Below are positions 8,673 through 16,605 of a stretch of DNA of 64,000 bases, in pieces. The stretch spans positions 1-64,000 of the forward strand of contig PLKM01000031.1 of assembly GCA_003141095.1 (NCBI GenBank), written 5' to 3'. The translations under genes and the position numbers were made by a program. The notes below the pieces were generated by a model. That model was given only the letters and a program-made list of their open reading frames with translations. It had not been told where the DNA came from and ran no database searches. Every line of letters starts with the position of its first letter. Within the stretch, counting starts at the first letter, position 1. Source of the DNA: Acidimicrobiaceae bacterium. GTDB lineage: Bacteria; Actinomycetota; Acidimicrobiia; Acidimicrobiales; RAAP-2.

Positions 8673-9155
8673 ATGGCCGCTGCGACCCCATTCAAGACCA
8701 AGCCAGCCAAACTTGTTCCTCGAGAGACCCCACCCGCGGTCAGCCTGCGTGTGGCGGTCACTCGTATATACAGGGCACTGCGAGTAAACGCCGAGAAGAA
8801 CTTGACGCCGTCGCAAGCGTCCGCCGTCGCTCGAATTGAACAGTGCGAGCCCGTTCGCCTCGGGGTGCTTGCTCAAATGGAGGGCATCGCGGCCGCCTCA
8901 ATGAGCAAGGTCGTCGAATCGCTCGAGGCCCTGGACATTCTCGTACGTGTTCCAGACCCGCTCGACGGGCGCGTGAGCATGGTGAAGATCAGCCCCTCGG
9001 GGCGAAAAATGATTGAGGAATTCCGCTCCTCCAGCACACTCGCAATCGAGCGCGCCCTGGACTCATTGAGCGTGGAGGAAAAGCTCCTCCTTCAGGAGTC
9101 GCTGCCGGTGCTGGAGAAACTCTCCGACATACTCCAAGCACGTCAGAACGGTTAG
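8673..9155 (+). CDS. MarR family transcriptional regulator
   Basis: 160-residue winged-helix regulator. The recognition-helix region reads LAQMEGIAAASMSKVVESLE (about 68-87), followed by the wing DPLDGRVSMVKISPSGRKMI with the conserved D-x-R of MarR proteins. The C-terminal helices give the dimerisation arm. It is divergent from a DHA2 exporter, and a near-complete palindrome lies between the two genes, so its likely role is ligand-relieved repression of that exporter. The start codon is 9 bp from the operator. Confidence 0.9.
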   Translation: MAAATPFKTKPAKLVPRETPPAVSLRVAVTRIYRALRVNAEKNLTPSQASAVARIEQCEPVRLGVLAQMEGIAAASMSKVVESLEALDILVRVPDPLDGRVSMVKISPSGRKMIEEFRSSSTLAIERALDSLSVEEKLLLQESLPVLEKLSDILQARQNG

Positions 9156-9270
9156 TCGAGTCGCCGGATTTTCTCGAACACTTCAAATTTGCGACTAGAC
9201 CTGAACGTAGACGCCGGAGATTCTTTGCCGGCCAACCAAAGCCCAGGGGGCCCTTACGACTGGAGGTCGA

Positions 9271-9786
9271 GTGAGCGATCTTGGGGATTCCTTGGGTAAC
9301 GACGAATCTGAAGGGCTGGAGCAGTACGCGATCGTCGCCGCTCGACGCCAGCAGTGGGACATTCTCCTATGGCAAATGCCCACGATGGCTCTCACTGGCG
9401 AGGCGTTCCTGCTCACGATCGCCCTCGCCGGATCAACGTCGCAAACCGGCCGCATCGTCGCTTCGGCACTCGCCCTCGTAGTTGCGGTCGCGGCGCTTCA
9501 TTCCCTCTCGGCCCATCGACTCTCCGAACTCGCCGACGCCGCTTGGCTACGCGAGCACGAGCGCGAGCACGGGGCTCCGGAGATTCACGGCATCACCTGG
9601 CGCGATCGACGGATGGCCATGATCAAGGACCAGTTAACCTCCGACCACGTCACCGATCGCCTCGTGGCGCGCATGTACAAGTTCCGTTCTATTGCGGTCT
9701 GGTTTTGGACCATGGTCTTGATAGCGCTCACGGCAACGACCGTGCTCATGATCTCTATCGTCGACCCTCACCTCCTGCACACCTAG
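9271..9786 (+). CDS. Hypothetical membrane protein
   Basis: 171 residues with two closely spaced hydrophobic segments (about 42-60 and 65-82), an acidic/basic middle (WLREHEREHG) and a third hydrophobic segment near the C-terminus (about 142-162). The GTG start has GGAGG 6 nt upstream. No family recognised; the layout resembles small actinobacterial membrane proteins of unknown role. It is convergent with another hypothetical membrane protein, leaving only 7 bp between their ends. Confidence 0.7.
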   Translation: MSDLGDSLGNDESEGLEQYAIVAARRQQWDILLWQMPTMALTGEAFLLTIALAGSTSQTGRIVASALALVVAVAALHSLSAHRLSELADAAWLREHEREHGAPEIHGITWRDRRMAMIKDQLTSDHVTDRLVARMYKFRSIAVWFWTMVLIALTATTVLMISIVDPHLLHT

Positions 9787-9793
9787 GGCGAAG

Positions 9794-10285
9794 CTAGCGG
9801 CGATGGCTACGGAACCGTCGAGTCGGGGCGAGCGTGACGAGCGAATAATACGTGACCACGGCGATGGCCAAGTGCATGACTATGAGCACGAAGACGGCCC
9901 GCGTGGGTTGACCACTGATCCAGATGAACACATCAGGTGCCAGCAACACGACGGTGACCGCAACGGCCATACGGTAGAAGAGCCACCTCGGGGTCGATGA
10001 GATCCGCGTCACGATTGGCCAACCAATACAAGCAATGACGACGCCGATGACCGTCAATTTCGAATAGTCCGAGAACTGAAAGTGCTGGTAGCCCTTGGTC
10101 GAAGGAAAGACCCGCACGCCAATCTGGACCAGGATCCAGTCGGCGACAAGCGATCCGACGATGGCCACGACCGAAGCGAAAATCACTTCACCTTTCGATG
10201 GCTGACGCGGTGGTTCAAAGTCCACGCGGAACATCTTCAAGAGAGGTTGAACGGACTTGGGAAACGTGTCAGCATTCAGATTCAT
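9794..10285 (-). CDS. Hypothetical four-helix membrane protein
   Basis: 163 residues with four hydrophobic segments (about 34-55, 75-93, 105-122 and 131-150), an N-terminal soluble stretch and a strongly basic tail (RRFRSHRR). The layout is similar to DUF6069-type actinobacterial membrane proteins, but I cannot confirm that family. The ATG follows an AGGA motif. Function unknown. Confidence 0.65.
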   Translation of the reverse strand: MNLNADTFPKSVQPLLKMFRVDFEPPRQPSKGEVIFASVVAIVGSLVADWILVQIGVRVFPSTKGYQHFQFSDYSKLTVIGVVIACIGWPIVTRISSTPRWLFYRMAVAVTVVLLAPDVFIWISGQPTRAVFVLIVMHLAIAVVTYYSLVTLAPTRRFRSHRR

Positions 10286-10354
10286 TTAGGAGTTCCTCAA
10301 TACCTCAGCGGATACTTGATTTTAATCCATCCGCGTACATCGGCGGTGCCCCGG

Positions 10355-10618
10355 TCAGCTCTGGTCCAGTTGCGTCTCTTCAAGAAACGTGCGGAACTGG
10401 CGACCCATTTCACGAGGATTCCCACTAATTTCGCCGAGGACGTCACCTTCGATCTCGGTGTCGTCGCCGGGCCGATAGAGCGAGACGCGCATGCCTTTTC
10501 CAGCTCGAGACGCGCTGATGACCCAAGGCAGCCCGATCTGTCCCGAGTCACGCGTTGCCATTATCTGACCGCTTCGTCCGAGGCCAATGCTCCAGCCCGG
10601 TGAGCGGGCCGCATCCAT
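10355..10618 (-). CDS. Small hypothetical protein
   Basis: 87-residue frame with a plausible globular composition (GLPWVISASRAGKGMRVSLY, then an acidic stretch DDTEIEGDVLGEI). No family recognised and no clear ribosome binding site. It lies between two genes on the same strand. A frame on the other strand (10082-10603) covers the same DNA but looks non-coding. Existence uncertain. Confidence 0.4.
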   Translation of the reverse strand: MDAARSPGWSIGLGRSGQIMATRDSGQIGLPWVISASRAGKGMRVSLYRPGDDTEIEGDVLGEISGNPREMGRQFRTFLEETQLDQS

Positions 10619-10667
10619 GACTCGCTGAACTTCGCCGCCGCTTGAGAAACCAGAAGATTTTGTGATG

Positions 10668-10689
10668 CACCCACCCTACGGGGTGGGTG
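10668..10689 (-). terminator. Hairpin CACCCACCC-TACG-GGGTGGGTG, likely terminator
   Basis: Perfect 9-bp stem with a 4-nt loop, 12 bp beyond the stop of the SRPBCC gene that ends at 10702. No T-tract follows on either strand, so it would be a non-canonical terminator or an mRNA 3' end stabiliser. Confidence 0.5.
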
Positions 10690-10701
10690 TCGCACGCTGT
10701 G

Positions 10702-11166
10702 TTACGCGGCGCCCGAATCCGCTGATTCGCAGGTCTCCTTCAGCCGCTCGAGGGTGGTGCGAATTGACGTCCTGGTGTACTCGGCACGATTAAACCCACT
10801 CTTCTTGTCAGAGCGGCGCACGAATGCGTTGCGACGCTCCGTCCAGGCTTCAATCACTCGACACCCGTGCTGGGTCGACTCGACCGAGTACTCCCACTTG
10901 GCGACACGAAAGGGTCCATAGGTCACCTCAAACGAGAATTTCGAGGGAGGCTCGAACGTCGAGATTCGCGCCGTCGTGGACCACGTGTCGGTGCCGCGCG
11001 CGTTCGTGCCCTTGAACTTCGCACCAGGTGCGGGACCAGTGGCCGCGCCCAGCCATTCGCCACCGGTATTTTCCGGTGACAGACGGCCCATCTCGGGCAG
11101 GTTGCTCAGCGTCGCGAAGACCACCCCGGGGCTCGCATTGATTTCAATTGAATCTGAGTAGTCCAT
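10702..11166 (-). CDS. SRPBCC family protein
   Basis: 154-residue helix-grip protein. The start IEINASPGVVFATLSNLPEM is the classic first strand plus helix of polyketide-cyclase/START-like proteins. Later strands include KFSFEVTYGPFRVAKWEYSV, and a long C-terminal helix (RTTLERLKETCESA) closes the pocket. Ligand unknown. The ATG at 11166 has a TAGAGT hexamer 6 nt upstream and no ribosome binding site, consistent with a leaderless mRNA starting directly after the upstream membrane gene. Confidence 0.8.
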   Translation of the reverse strand: MDYSDSIEINASPGVVFATLSNLPEMGRLSPENTGGEWLGAATGPAPGAKFKGTNARGTDTWSTTARISTFEPPSKFSFEVTYGPFRVAKWEYSVESTQHGCRVIEAWTERRNAFVRRSDKKSGFNRAEYTRTSIRTTLERLKETCESADSGAA

Positions 11167-11172
11167 AGCGAG

Positions 11173-11178
11173 ACTCTA
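11173..11178 (-). promoter_or_regulatory. -10 hexamer TAGAGT, leaderless promoter
   Basis: On the minus strand TAGAGT lies 6 nt before the ATG at 11166 of the SRPBCC gene, and begins 1 bp past the stop codon of the upstream frameshifted gene. Confidence 0.55.
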
Positions 11179-11179
11179 C

Positions 11180-11645
11180 TTACGGGTAGCTCGCGAGTAC
11201 TCGTTGATGCCTGTCGCTCAGGGCGTACGTCCACTCGATGAGACACCATCTGAAGCCAATTTCGTGGACGATCTCCCCTTGGAGCAGATGCGCAAGGTTC
11301 CAGTCGGGCAGGGAAGTCGCCGCCAGTGCTCCCCCGGCGAACGCGGTGATGACGCCGATGGTCATGTGCGTCCAATTATGAAAGGCCCCCTTGTTGAAAG
11401 GCGTGATCAACAAGAGCAGGAGCCCGAAGGCAATGATCCGAAGACCCATGACCGTGTGCGGGGGCGCATCGGTCTTCGCGAAGTACGTTGATGTTCGCCA
11501 CACCGTACGCGCCAACGCAGAAACCGGGGACGATCAACGGATGGGTGAGGTGGTACACCGCATCGAAGGAAATACCGTCCGTCTCGGCGGTAGCGCGGTG
11601 GTTGATCAACAGGCACACCGCGATGACCGTAAAGAAGAAGAACAA
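11180..11645 (-). pseudogene. Frameshifted small membrane protein
   Basis: Two minus-strand frames join into one plausible polytopic protein of about 150 residues. The 5' part (from about 11645) reads FFFFTVIAVCLLINHRATAE and HLTHPLIVPGFCVGAYGVANI. The 3' part, in another frame, reads VMGLRIIAFGLLLLLITPFN, MTIGVITAFAGGALAATSLP and a hydrophilic end. Beyond the shift (between roughly 11460 and 11510) the first frame loses all hydrophobicity. No ATG or GTG opens the first frame; only the TTG at 11645 is available. Either a real pseudogene or a single-base sequencing error. Confidence 0.6.
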
Positions 11646-11730
11646 CTGGGTGACGAGTGGAACGTGACGAATCTTTGGTTCGCTCGCTCTTTCGTCCTCG
11701 AAAAGAATTTCCCCAAGTTAGAGGAAAGCG

Positions 11731-12213
11731 CTATCCGGGGAAACGGTCCCTCGACGCTTTGAGTTCCTTCAGCGCCTCTTCGCGGCCTACGTAGTTCTCG
11801 ACCTTCATCCACTTGCCCTCGTCGAGGTCCTTGTAGACCGTGAAGAAGTGACTGATCTTGTCGAGGGTGGCCTTGGGAACATCCTTGATGTCCGTTGCCG
11901 ACTTCCACTTCGGATCGTAGGCGGGTACGCAGATCAACTTCGCGTCTTCGCCATTCTCGTCGGTCATGTTGCACATGCCAAGAATCTTGGATTCAATCAA
12001 GCAACCGGGGAACGTCGGGTACTCGGTGAGTACCAGCGCGTCGAGTGGGTCACCGTCGCCCGCGAGGGTATCGGGGATAAACCCGTACTCGGCGGGATAA
12101 ACCATCGACACGATCAGGTGTCGATCCAACTTGATCGTGTGGTTCTCGTGGTCGTACTCGTACTTGTTCTGACTGTCACGAGGTATCTCAACGATTACGT
12201 TGACTTTGTCCAT
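11731..12213 (-). CDS. ppa: Inorganic pyrophosphatase
   Basis: Soluble family I pyrophosphatase (160 aa) that hydrolyses PPi to two phosphates in the cytoplasm and so drives biosynthetic reactions. The signature GDGDPLDALVLTEYPTFPG has the D-x-D-P-x-D metal-binding aspartates. IEIPRDSQNKYEYD at the start supplies the conserved E-I-P-x-x-x-x-x-K-Y-E, and DPKWKSATDIKDVP matches the D-x-K...D-x-x-D-V region. The ATG at 12213 has AAAGGAG at good spacing and is preferred over the longer frame from 12264. Expected essential housekeeping gene. Confidence 0.95.
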   Translation of the reverse strand: MDKVNVIVEIPRDSQNKYEYDHENHTIKLDRHLIVSMVYPAEYGFIPDTLAGDGDPLDALVLTEYPTFPGCLIESKILGMCNMTDENGEDAKLICVPAYDPKWKSATDIKDVPKATLDKISHFFTVYKDLDEGKWMKVENYVGREEALKELKASRDRFPG

Positions 12214-12295
12214 GGCTGTCGACTCCTTTGGCGAACTCTTGCGTCGCTGCGCAGTGCAAGCCAATCGTAGCGAGCCTCGGTGGACAAAATCTCGC

Positions 12296-12326
12296 TTGAC
12301 AGTTTTTCCTAGGTCGATCTAGGAAA
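12296..12326 (+). promoter_or_regulatory. TTGACA box with adjoining 22-bp palindrome
   Basis: TTGACA (12296-12301) is followed by TTTCCTAGGTCGATCTAGGAAA (12305-12326), symmetric at 20 of 22 positions. It occupies the 223-bp gap between ppa and the next rightward genes and looks like an operator placed between promoter elements. No clear -10 follows, and the cognate regulator is unknown. Confidence 0.45.
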
Positions 12327-12436
12327 CTGGGTGGTAAAAGAAGCAGGTTCGTACTAGCAGACCGGTTTGGAACGAATGGCCATGTCGTCGCTTCCGCGCC
12401 TCCTTTCCAATATGCGCGCTCTGCAAATACGGCGAG

Positions 12437-12631
12437 GTGCTTCTGGCCTATCTGAAAGAGCCGGTCCGAATGGAGATTTATAACTCGATGACCCTGAACG
12501 ACTGCCCGGACGATCTTTGGCGGGCGCTCGATAACGCGTTCCTCACTCAAGAACTCGTGGTCGACACCACACATCACGTGGCGACGGTTTTACAGGACGA
12601 TCTCGAGAACACCTACACCCTGGTTGGCTAG
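12437..12631 (+). CDS. Small hypothetical protein
   Basis: 64-residue frame starting at GTG, with a balanced composition (YLKEPVRMEIYNSMTLND, then CPDDLWRALDNAFLTQE and a hydrophilic end). No family recognised. In-frame codons continue upstream without a stop and include a C-A-L-C pair, so the true start may lie further left. No good ribosome binding site. It precedes the dehydrogenase gene by 82 bp on the same strand. Treated as possible only. Confidence 0.4.
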   Translation: MLLAYLKEPVRMEIYNSMTLNDCPDDLWRALDNAFLTQELVVDTTHHVATVLQDDLENTYTLVG

Positions 12632-12713
12632 ACGTCGCCTTTGAGAGCCAGCCGACGCGAGACCTAGACTTTCGCCCGTACGGCGTTGCGCCGTCACTGG
12701 ACGAGGAGGTCCT

Positions 12714-13568
12714 ATGGAGCGAATTGGTGTGGTCGGTTGCGGCCTCATGGGATCAGGAATTGCCGAAATAGCGGCGCGATCCGGCTCTCAAGTAACGGTC
12801 GTCGAGCGAGACGCCACGGCGCTCGCGGCTGGTCGCGAGCGCATTGAGAAATCACTGTCGAGAGCGGTCGCCGCGGGAAAAGTCCCCGAGGAGGAAGCCG
12901 CCCTCGCTCGCGCCAATCTCGTCTTCACGCAGGATTTCTCTGACCTCGCGCTCTGCCAGTTGGTAATCGAGGCCGTGGCTGAAGACGAAACCACCAAAGT
13001 CGAGGTCTTCAAGAAACTGGATGAGGTCGTGCTCGATCCTCAGGCAATTCTCGCGACGAATACATCGTCGATTCCGATCATCAAACTCGCGATGGCCACG
13101 AAGCGCCCCGAACAGGTGATTGGCATGCACTTCTTCAATCCGGTGCCCGTGTTAAAGCTGGTCGAGTTGATTTCGTCGCTCCTGACGAGTGCCGAGACCA
13201 CCCAGCGCGTGAATGACTACGCAACGGGACCGTTGAAGAAGCGGGTCATCACCTCCCCCGACCGGGCGGGTTTTGTGGTGAACGCCCTCCTCATCCCCTA
13301 CCTGCTCTCGGCGATACGAATGCTCGAGTCAGGTTTCGCGAGCGCCGAGGACATCGACACCGGCATGGTGGTGGGCTGCGCCCACCCCCTGGGGCCGTTA
13401 GCGCTCACCGACCTGATTGGTCTCGACACCACCCTCGCAGTGGCGGATTCGCTCTACGAAGAGTTCAAGGCACCTCATTTCGCTCCGCCTCCACTGCTCT
13501 CGCGCATGACCCAGGCGGGCCTCTTGGGGCGAAAGTCTGGTCAGGGTTTCTACTCGTACAAGAAGTAG
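12714..13568 (+). CDS. 3-hydroxyacyl-CoA (3-hydroxybutyryl-CoA) dehydrogenase
   Basis: 284-residue stand-alone NAD(P)-dependent dehydrogenase oxidising (S)-3-hydroxyacyl-CoA to 3-ketoacyl-CoA or running in reverse. The Rossmann motif is GVVGCGLMGSGIAE (residues 5-18). The catalytic region is GMHFFNPVPVLKLVE (about 137-151), with His and the following N-P. The C-terminal helical domain (VVGCAHPLGPLALTDLIGLD) is complete. Length is normal for FadB2/Hbd. The ATG is preceded by GAGGAGG. No other beta-oxidation gene adjoins, so the pathway (fatty acid, butanoate or PHB) stays open. Confidence 0.92.
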   Translation: MERIGVVGCGLMGSGIAEIAARSGSQVTVVERDATALAAGRERIEKSLSRAVAAGKVPEEEAALARANLVFTQDFSDLALCQLVIEAVAEDETTKVEVFKKLDEVVLDPQAILATNTSSIPIIKLAMATKRPEQVIGMHFFNPVPVLKLVELISSLLTSAETTQRVNDYATGPLKKRVITSPDRAGFVVNALLIPYLLSAIRMLESGFASAEDIDTGMVVGCAHPLGPLALTDLIGLDTTLAVADSLYEEFKAPHFAPPPLLSRMTQAGLLGRKSGQGFYSYKK

Positions 13569-13610
13569 CGAGTCGACTGTCATCGTCTCGCTGAACGCCG
13601 ACATTAGGCG

Positions 13611-13661
13611 GCGGGTCCGGTCCCCGATCTCGGCCTCGCTCCATCCAGGGGCCGGACCCGC
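13611..13661. terminator. Long hairpin between the dehydrogenase gene and purU
   Basis: GCGGGTCCGG (13611-13620) pairs perfectly with CCGGACCCGC (13652-13661). CCCC/GGGG extends the stem after a one-base bulge, around a 22-nt loop. It lies 43 bp after the upstream stop and just before the TACGCT hexamer (13672-13677) serving purU. Likely terminator; no T-run. Confidence 0.5.
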
Positions 13662-13697
13662 GCTGACCTTCTACGCTTAAAGGAGAAAGAGGAGTCC

Positions 13698-14546
13698 GTG
13701 GTTACCTACGTCGTTACCCTGCAGTGCGCAGATCGTCCGGGCATTGTGCGCGCCACGAGCTCGGCGATCGTCGAGGTCGGGGGCAACATCTTGGAGAACG
13801 ACCAGTTCACCGACCCCGTCACCGGACAGTTCTGCATGCGCACCCGCTTCGAAACCGAGAACGGTGACATCGACGCCGTGCGCGATCTGCTCACGAGCGA
13901 ACTCGCCCAGTTCTCACCCCAGTTGGGCATCCGTAACGAGGAGACCGAGCGTCGGGCCATCATCATGGTCTCCACGTTCGACCACTGCCTCGCCGACCTG
14001 CTGTACCGGCGAGAGCAGGGCGACCTCCCGCTCGACATCGTCGCCATCGTGAGCAACCATCCAGACTGTCGTCCGCTGGCAGCTCGCTACAAGGTGCCAT
14101 TCTTCGAGATTCCGGTAACGAGCGGGACCAAGGAGGCGGCGGAGAATGAACTTCGCGTGCTGGTCGACCGGTACCTCGTCGATGTCGTCGTGCTCGCTCG
14201 TTACATGCAGGTCCTCTCGCCGCAACTCTGCGCGGACTTGAGCGGCCGAGCCATCAACATCCATCACTCATTCTTGCCGGGCTTCAAGGGCGCCAAGCCC
14301 TACCATCAAGCCTACGAACGAGGGGTCAAACTCATCGGCGCCACTGCACACTTCGTGACACCCACGCTCGACGAGGGTCCAATCATTGAACAGGACGTCG
14401 TGCGCGTCAGCCACGCGCGTCGTCCGAACGACCTCGTGTCACTGGGTCGCGACATTGAACGAAACGTGCTGGCGAGAGCGGTGAGGCTCATCGCCGAGGA
14501 CCGCGTCGCCCTCGTCGGAAATCGAACGGTGATCTTCTCCCAGTAG
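13698..14546 (+). CDS. purU: Formyltetrahydrofolate deformylase
   Basis: 282-residue enzyme hydrolysing 10-formyl-tetrahydrofolate to formate and tetrahydrofolate; it balances one-carbon pools and can feed formate to PurT. An N-terminal ACT domain (about 1-80: YVVTLQCADRPGIVRATSSA) is followed by a formyltransferase-type domain with the catalytic Asn-His-Asp set in AINIHHSFLPGFKGAKPYHQ and TPTLDEGPIIEQDV. The GTG start follows AGAGGAG. It is convergent with kynU, leaving 9 bp between the stops. Confidence 0.95.
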   Translation: MVTYVVTLQCADRPGIVRATSSAIVEVGGNILENDQFTDPVTGQFCMRTRFETENGDIDAVRDLLTSELAQFSPQLGIRNEETERRAIIMVSTFDHCLADLLYRREQGDLPLDIVAIVSNHPDCRPLAARYKVPFFEIPVTSGTKEAAENELRVLVDRYLVDVVVLARYMQVLSPQLCADLSGRAINIHHSFLPGFKGAKPYHQAYERGVKLIGATAHFVTPTLDEGPIIEQDVVRVSHARRPNDLVSLGRDIERNVLARAVRLIAEDRVALVGNRTVIFSQ

Positions 14547-14555
14547 CAGGTGGAG

Positions 14556-15788
14556 TCAGGTAACGGCGTTTCGAACCGTGAAACGTGGATCGCGGAACAT
14601 CTCTGAACTCATGACCTCGACGATGCGTTCAACGGCGTCAAAGACATCGATGTAGCGCAAGTAGAGCGGCGTAAAGCCGAAGCGGCAGATATCGGGGTCC
14701 CTGAAGTCACCTACGACCCCGCGCTCAATAAGCGCCTGAATGATTCCGTACCCCTCGGCGTGGCGCAAGGCCACCTGGCTCCCGCGCTTGGCGTGCTCGC
14801 GGGGGGTCAGCAATTCAAAGACACCCGGCAAGCGATCTTCAATCAGGGCAACGAACAAGTCGGTCAGCGCCAGGCTCTTCACCCGCACCTGCTCGATGGT
14901 GACGCGGTCCCACACGTCAAGGGCGCCGTCGAGGGCCGCGAGCGCGATCATCGACGGCGACGACGTCACAAACGCCTGCATGCCCTTGGCGGGCTCGTAT
15001 TTCAGTTCGAAGTCAAAGGGTCGGGCGTGGCCGAGCCAACCCGGCAAGGGATTTAGGAGAGCGCCCTGCCATTTGGTGCGCACGTAGATGAACGCCGGAG
15101 CCCCAGGGCCGCCGTTCAGATACTTGTAGCTGCAGCCCGCTGCGAAGTCGACGTCGCAGTCCGTCACGTCGAGCGGCACGGCGCCCGCCGAATGGGCGAA
15201 GTCCCACAGCATCAAAGAGCCCGCGGCGTGGACCTTCTCGGTGATGGTCTTCATATCGAGCATCTCACCGGTTCGAAAGTCCACATGGGTGAGCATCACG
15301 AGCGCGACATCCTCGTTCAACTCTTCGTTGAGTGTGTTGCGATCGATGGTCTTTACCGTCATCGGGCGCCCGGCGCGCGCAGCCATTGCCTCAACGATGT
15401 AGATATCCGAGTGGAAGTTGGCGACGTCGGTAAGGACAACGTGGCGGTCGGTACGCAGGTCGAGGGCGCCACCGATCAGCTTCGCGAGCAGGATCGTGAG
15501 GGTGTCGGCGACCAGCACCTCGCCCGGTTGGGCTCCGATGAGTGTCGCCACGCGGTCGCCAAGGCGAGTGGGCTCGGCCATCCACCCGGCGCTGTTCCAA
15601 CTGCGAACGAGTCCGTGGGCCCACTCGGTGTTGATCACTTCATTGACCCGTCGGCTCGTCGACTCGGTCACCGGCCCGAGCGAGTTCCCGTCCAGGTAGA
15701 TCTCGCCTTCGTTCAGCCGGAACTCGTCGCGAACAGAGCTCAGTTCGTCGCTCGCGTCGAGCGCGGCACAATCATCACGAAGAATCAC
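14556..15788 (-). CDS. kynU: Kynureninase
   Basis: PLP enzyme (410 aa) cleaving L-kynurenine to anthranilate and L-alanine. The family opening (YLDGNSLGP) is intact. FAHSAGAVPLDVTDCDVDFA and GCSYKYLNGGPG (about residue 220) hold the PLP-binding Asp and the Schiff-base Lys. The GTG at 15788 overlaps the kynA stop as GTGA with GAGG at good spacing; the ATG at 15809 inside kynA is the alternative. It forms a two-gene operon with kynA. No kynurenine formamidase (kynB) is adjacent. Confidence 0.94.
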   Translation of the reverse strand: MILRDDCAALDASDELSSVRDEFRLNEGEIYLDGNSLGPVTESTSRRVNEVINTEWAHGLVRSWNSAGWMAEPTRLGDRVATLIGAQPGEVLVADTLTILLAKLIGGALDLRTDRHVVLTDVANFHSDIYIVEAMAARAGRPMTVKTIDRNTLNEELNEDVALVMLTHVDFRTGEMLDMKTITEKVHAAGSLMLWDFAHSAGAVPLDVTDCDVDFAAGCSYKYLNGGPGAPAFIYVRTKWQGALLNPLPGWLGHARPFDFELKYEPAKGMQAFVTSSPSMIALAALDGALDVWDRVTIEQVRVKSLALTDLFVALIEDRLPGVFELLTPREHAKRGSQVALRHAEGYGIIQALIERGVVGDFRDPDICRFGFTPLYLRYIDVFDAVERIVEVMSSEMFRDPRFTVRNAVT

Positions 15789-16543
15789 AGCACCGACCTC
15801 ACTTCCCATAACAAGGGATACAGACGCTGCGTGAGCGTCGTATCAAGATACGCCATACCTTCACTACCACCCGTTCCCGGACGACGGCCAATCTGGCGGC
15901 CCGCCATCAGCATGTGCTGGTGGCGCCACATCGAGAGGCGCTCATCGTGGTCCATCATTAGTTCCGCCACCGCGTGCAGCGCGGAGGTTTCTGGCGTGGT
16001 GTGCGAGAGGTAGAGCGCGCGCACGAGATCGAGTAGGTCATCGTGGTTGGACGCTCCGAGGGTCTGGCGAAGCGAGTGCTCGAAGCCCGACCATAACGAG
16101 GGAACCTCGCTCATCGCCTTCAGCCACGAGCGCTGCCCGTCGTCGAAGAGCTCGAAGCTCAGCATCGCCTTCTTGCCTGCGCCGCTAAGAAATTCAATGG
16201 CGCGAAACTGAAATGATTGGAAACCCGACGCGGGGTTCAGCGGATCGCGAAACTCCAGGAATCCCTCGGGTGACATTGACTCAAGCACCCGGAGATGCGC
16301 GAGAAGCAGATCCTCGATGACGACCATTCGTCGCAGGTGGGCAACGGCGTTCCAAGGTTCGTTGACGTGCAGAGTGGCGTTCGCGCGCTTCAGTTCATCA
16401 ATGATCACTTTGAACCACAACTCGTAGGACTGGTGCACGACGATGAACAGCAGTTCATCAGGAGCGTCCTCGGTGAGTGGAATCTGCAACTCCAGGAGAT
16501 CGTTGATCCGCAGGTACGTGGAATAATCGGTGTCGTTGCTCAC
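15785..16543 (-). CDS. kynA: Tryptophan 2,3-dioxygenase
   Basis: Heme dioxygenase (252 aa) opening the indole ring of L-tryptophan to N-formylkynurenine. Seen: HQSYELWFKVIIDEL (substrate-binding helix), RMVVIEDLL, SFQFRAIEFLSG (family FQ-x-R-x-x-E motif), and WRHQHMLMAGRQIGRRPGTG with the proximal heme His and the G-x-G-G-S-x-G loop that follows. Length is short but normal for bacterial TDO. It is first gene of kynA-kynU. The GTG at 16543 has TAGAGT 7 nt upstream, so a leaderless message is likely. Confidence 0.95.
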   Translation of the reverse strand: MSNDTDYSTYLRINDLLELQIPLTEDAPDELLFIVVHQSYELWFKVIIDELKRANATLHVNEPWNAVAHLRRMVVIEDLLLAHLRVLESMSPEGFLEFRDPLNPASGFQSFQFRAIEFLSGAGKKAMLSFELFDDGQRSWLKAMSEVPSLWSGFEHSLRQTLGASNHDDLLDLVRALYLSHTTPETSALHAVAELMMDHDERLSMWRHQHMLMAGRQIGRRPGTGGSEGMAYLDTTLTQRLYPLLWEVRSVL

Positions 16544-16550
16544 GCTAAGA

Positions 16551-16556
16551 ACTCTA
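16551..16556 (-). promoter_or_regulatory. -10 hexamer TAGAGT, leaderless promoter of kynA
   Basis: On the minus strand TAGAGT is 7 nt before the GTG at 16543, with no Shine-Dalgarno. Confidence 0.6.
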
Positions 16557-16605
16557 GGCGTAGTGAATGCTCAACTTTATGGGAGATTCAAGCGTCCGCT
16601 GCTCT

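Noticed and set aside
10082..10603. 173-codon plus-strand frame
   Set aside because: Opposite the hypothetical genes at 9794-10285 and 10355-10618; no ribosome binding site or -10 hexamer at the right distance, and the translation shows no fold-like pattern.
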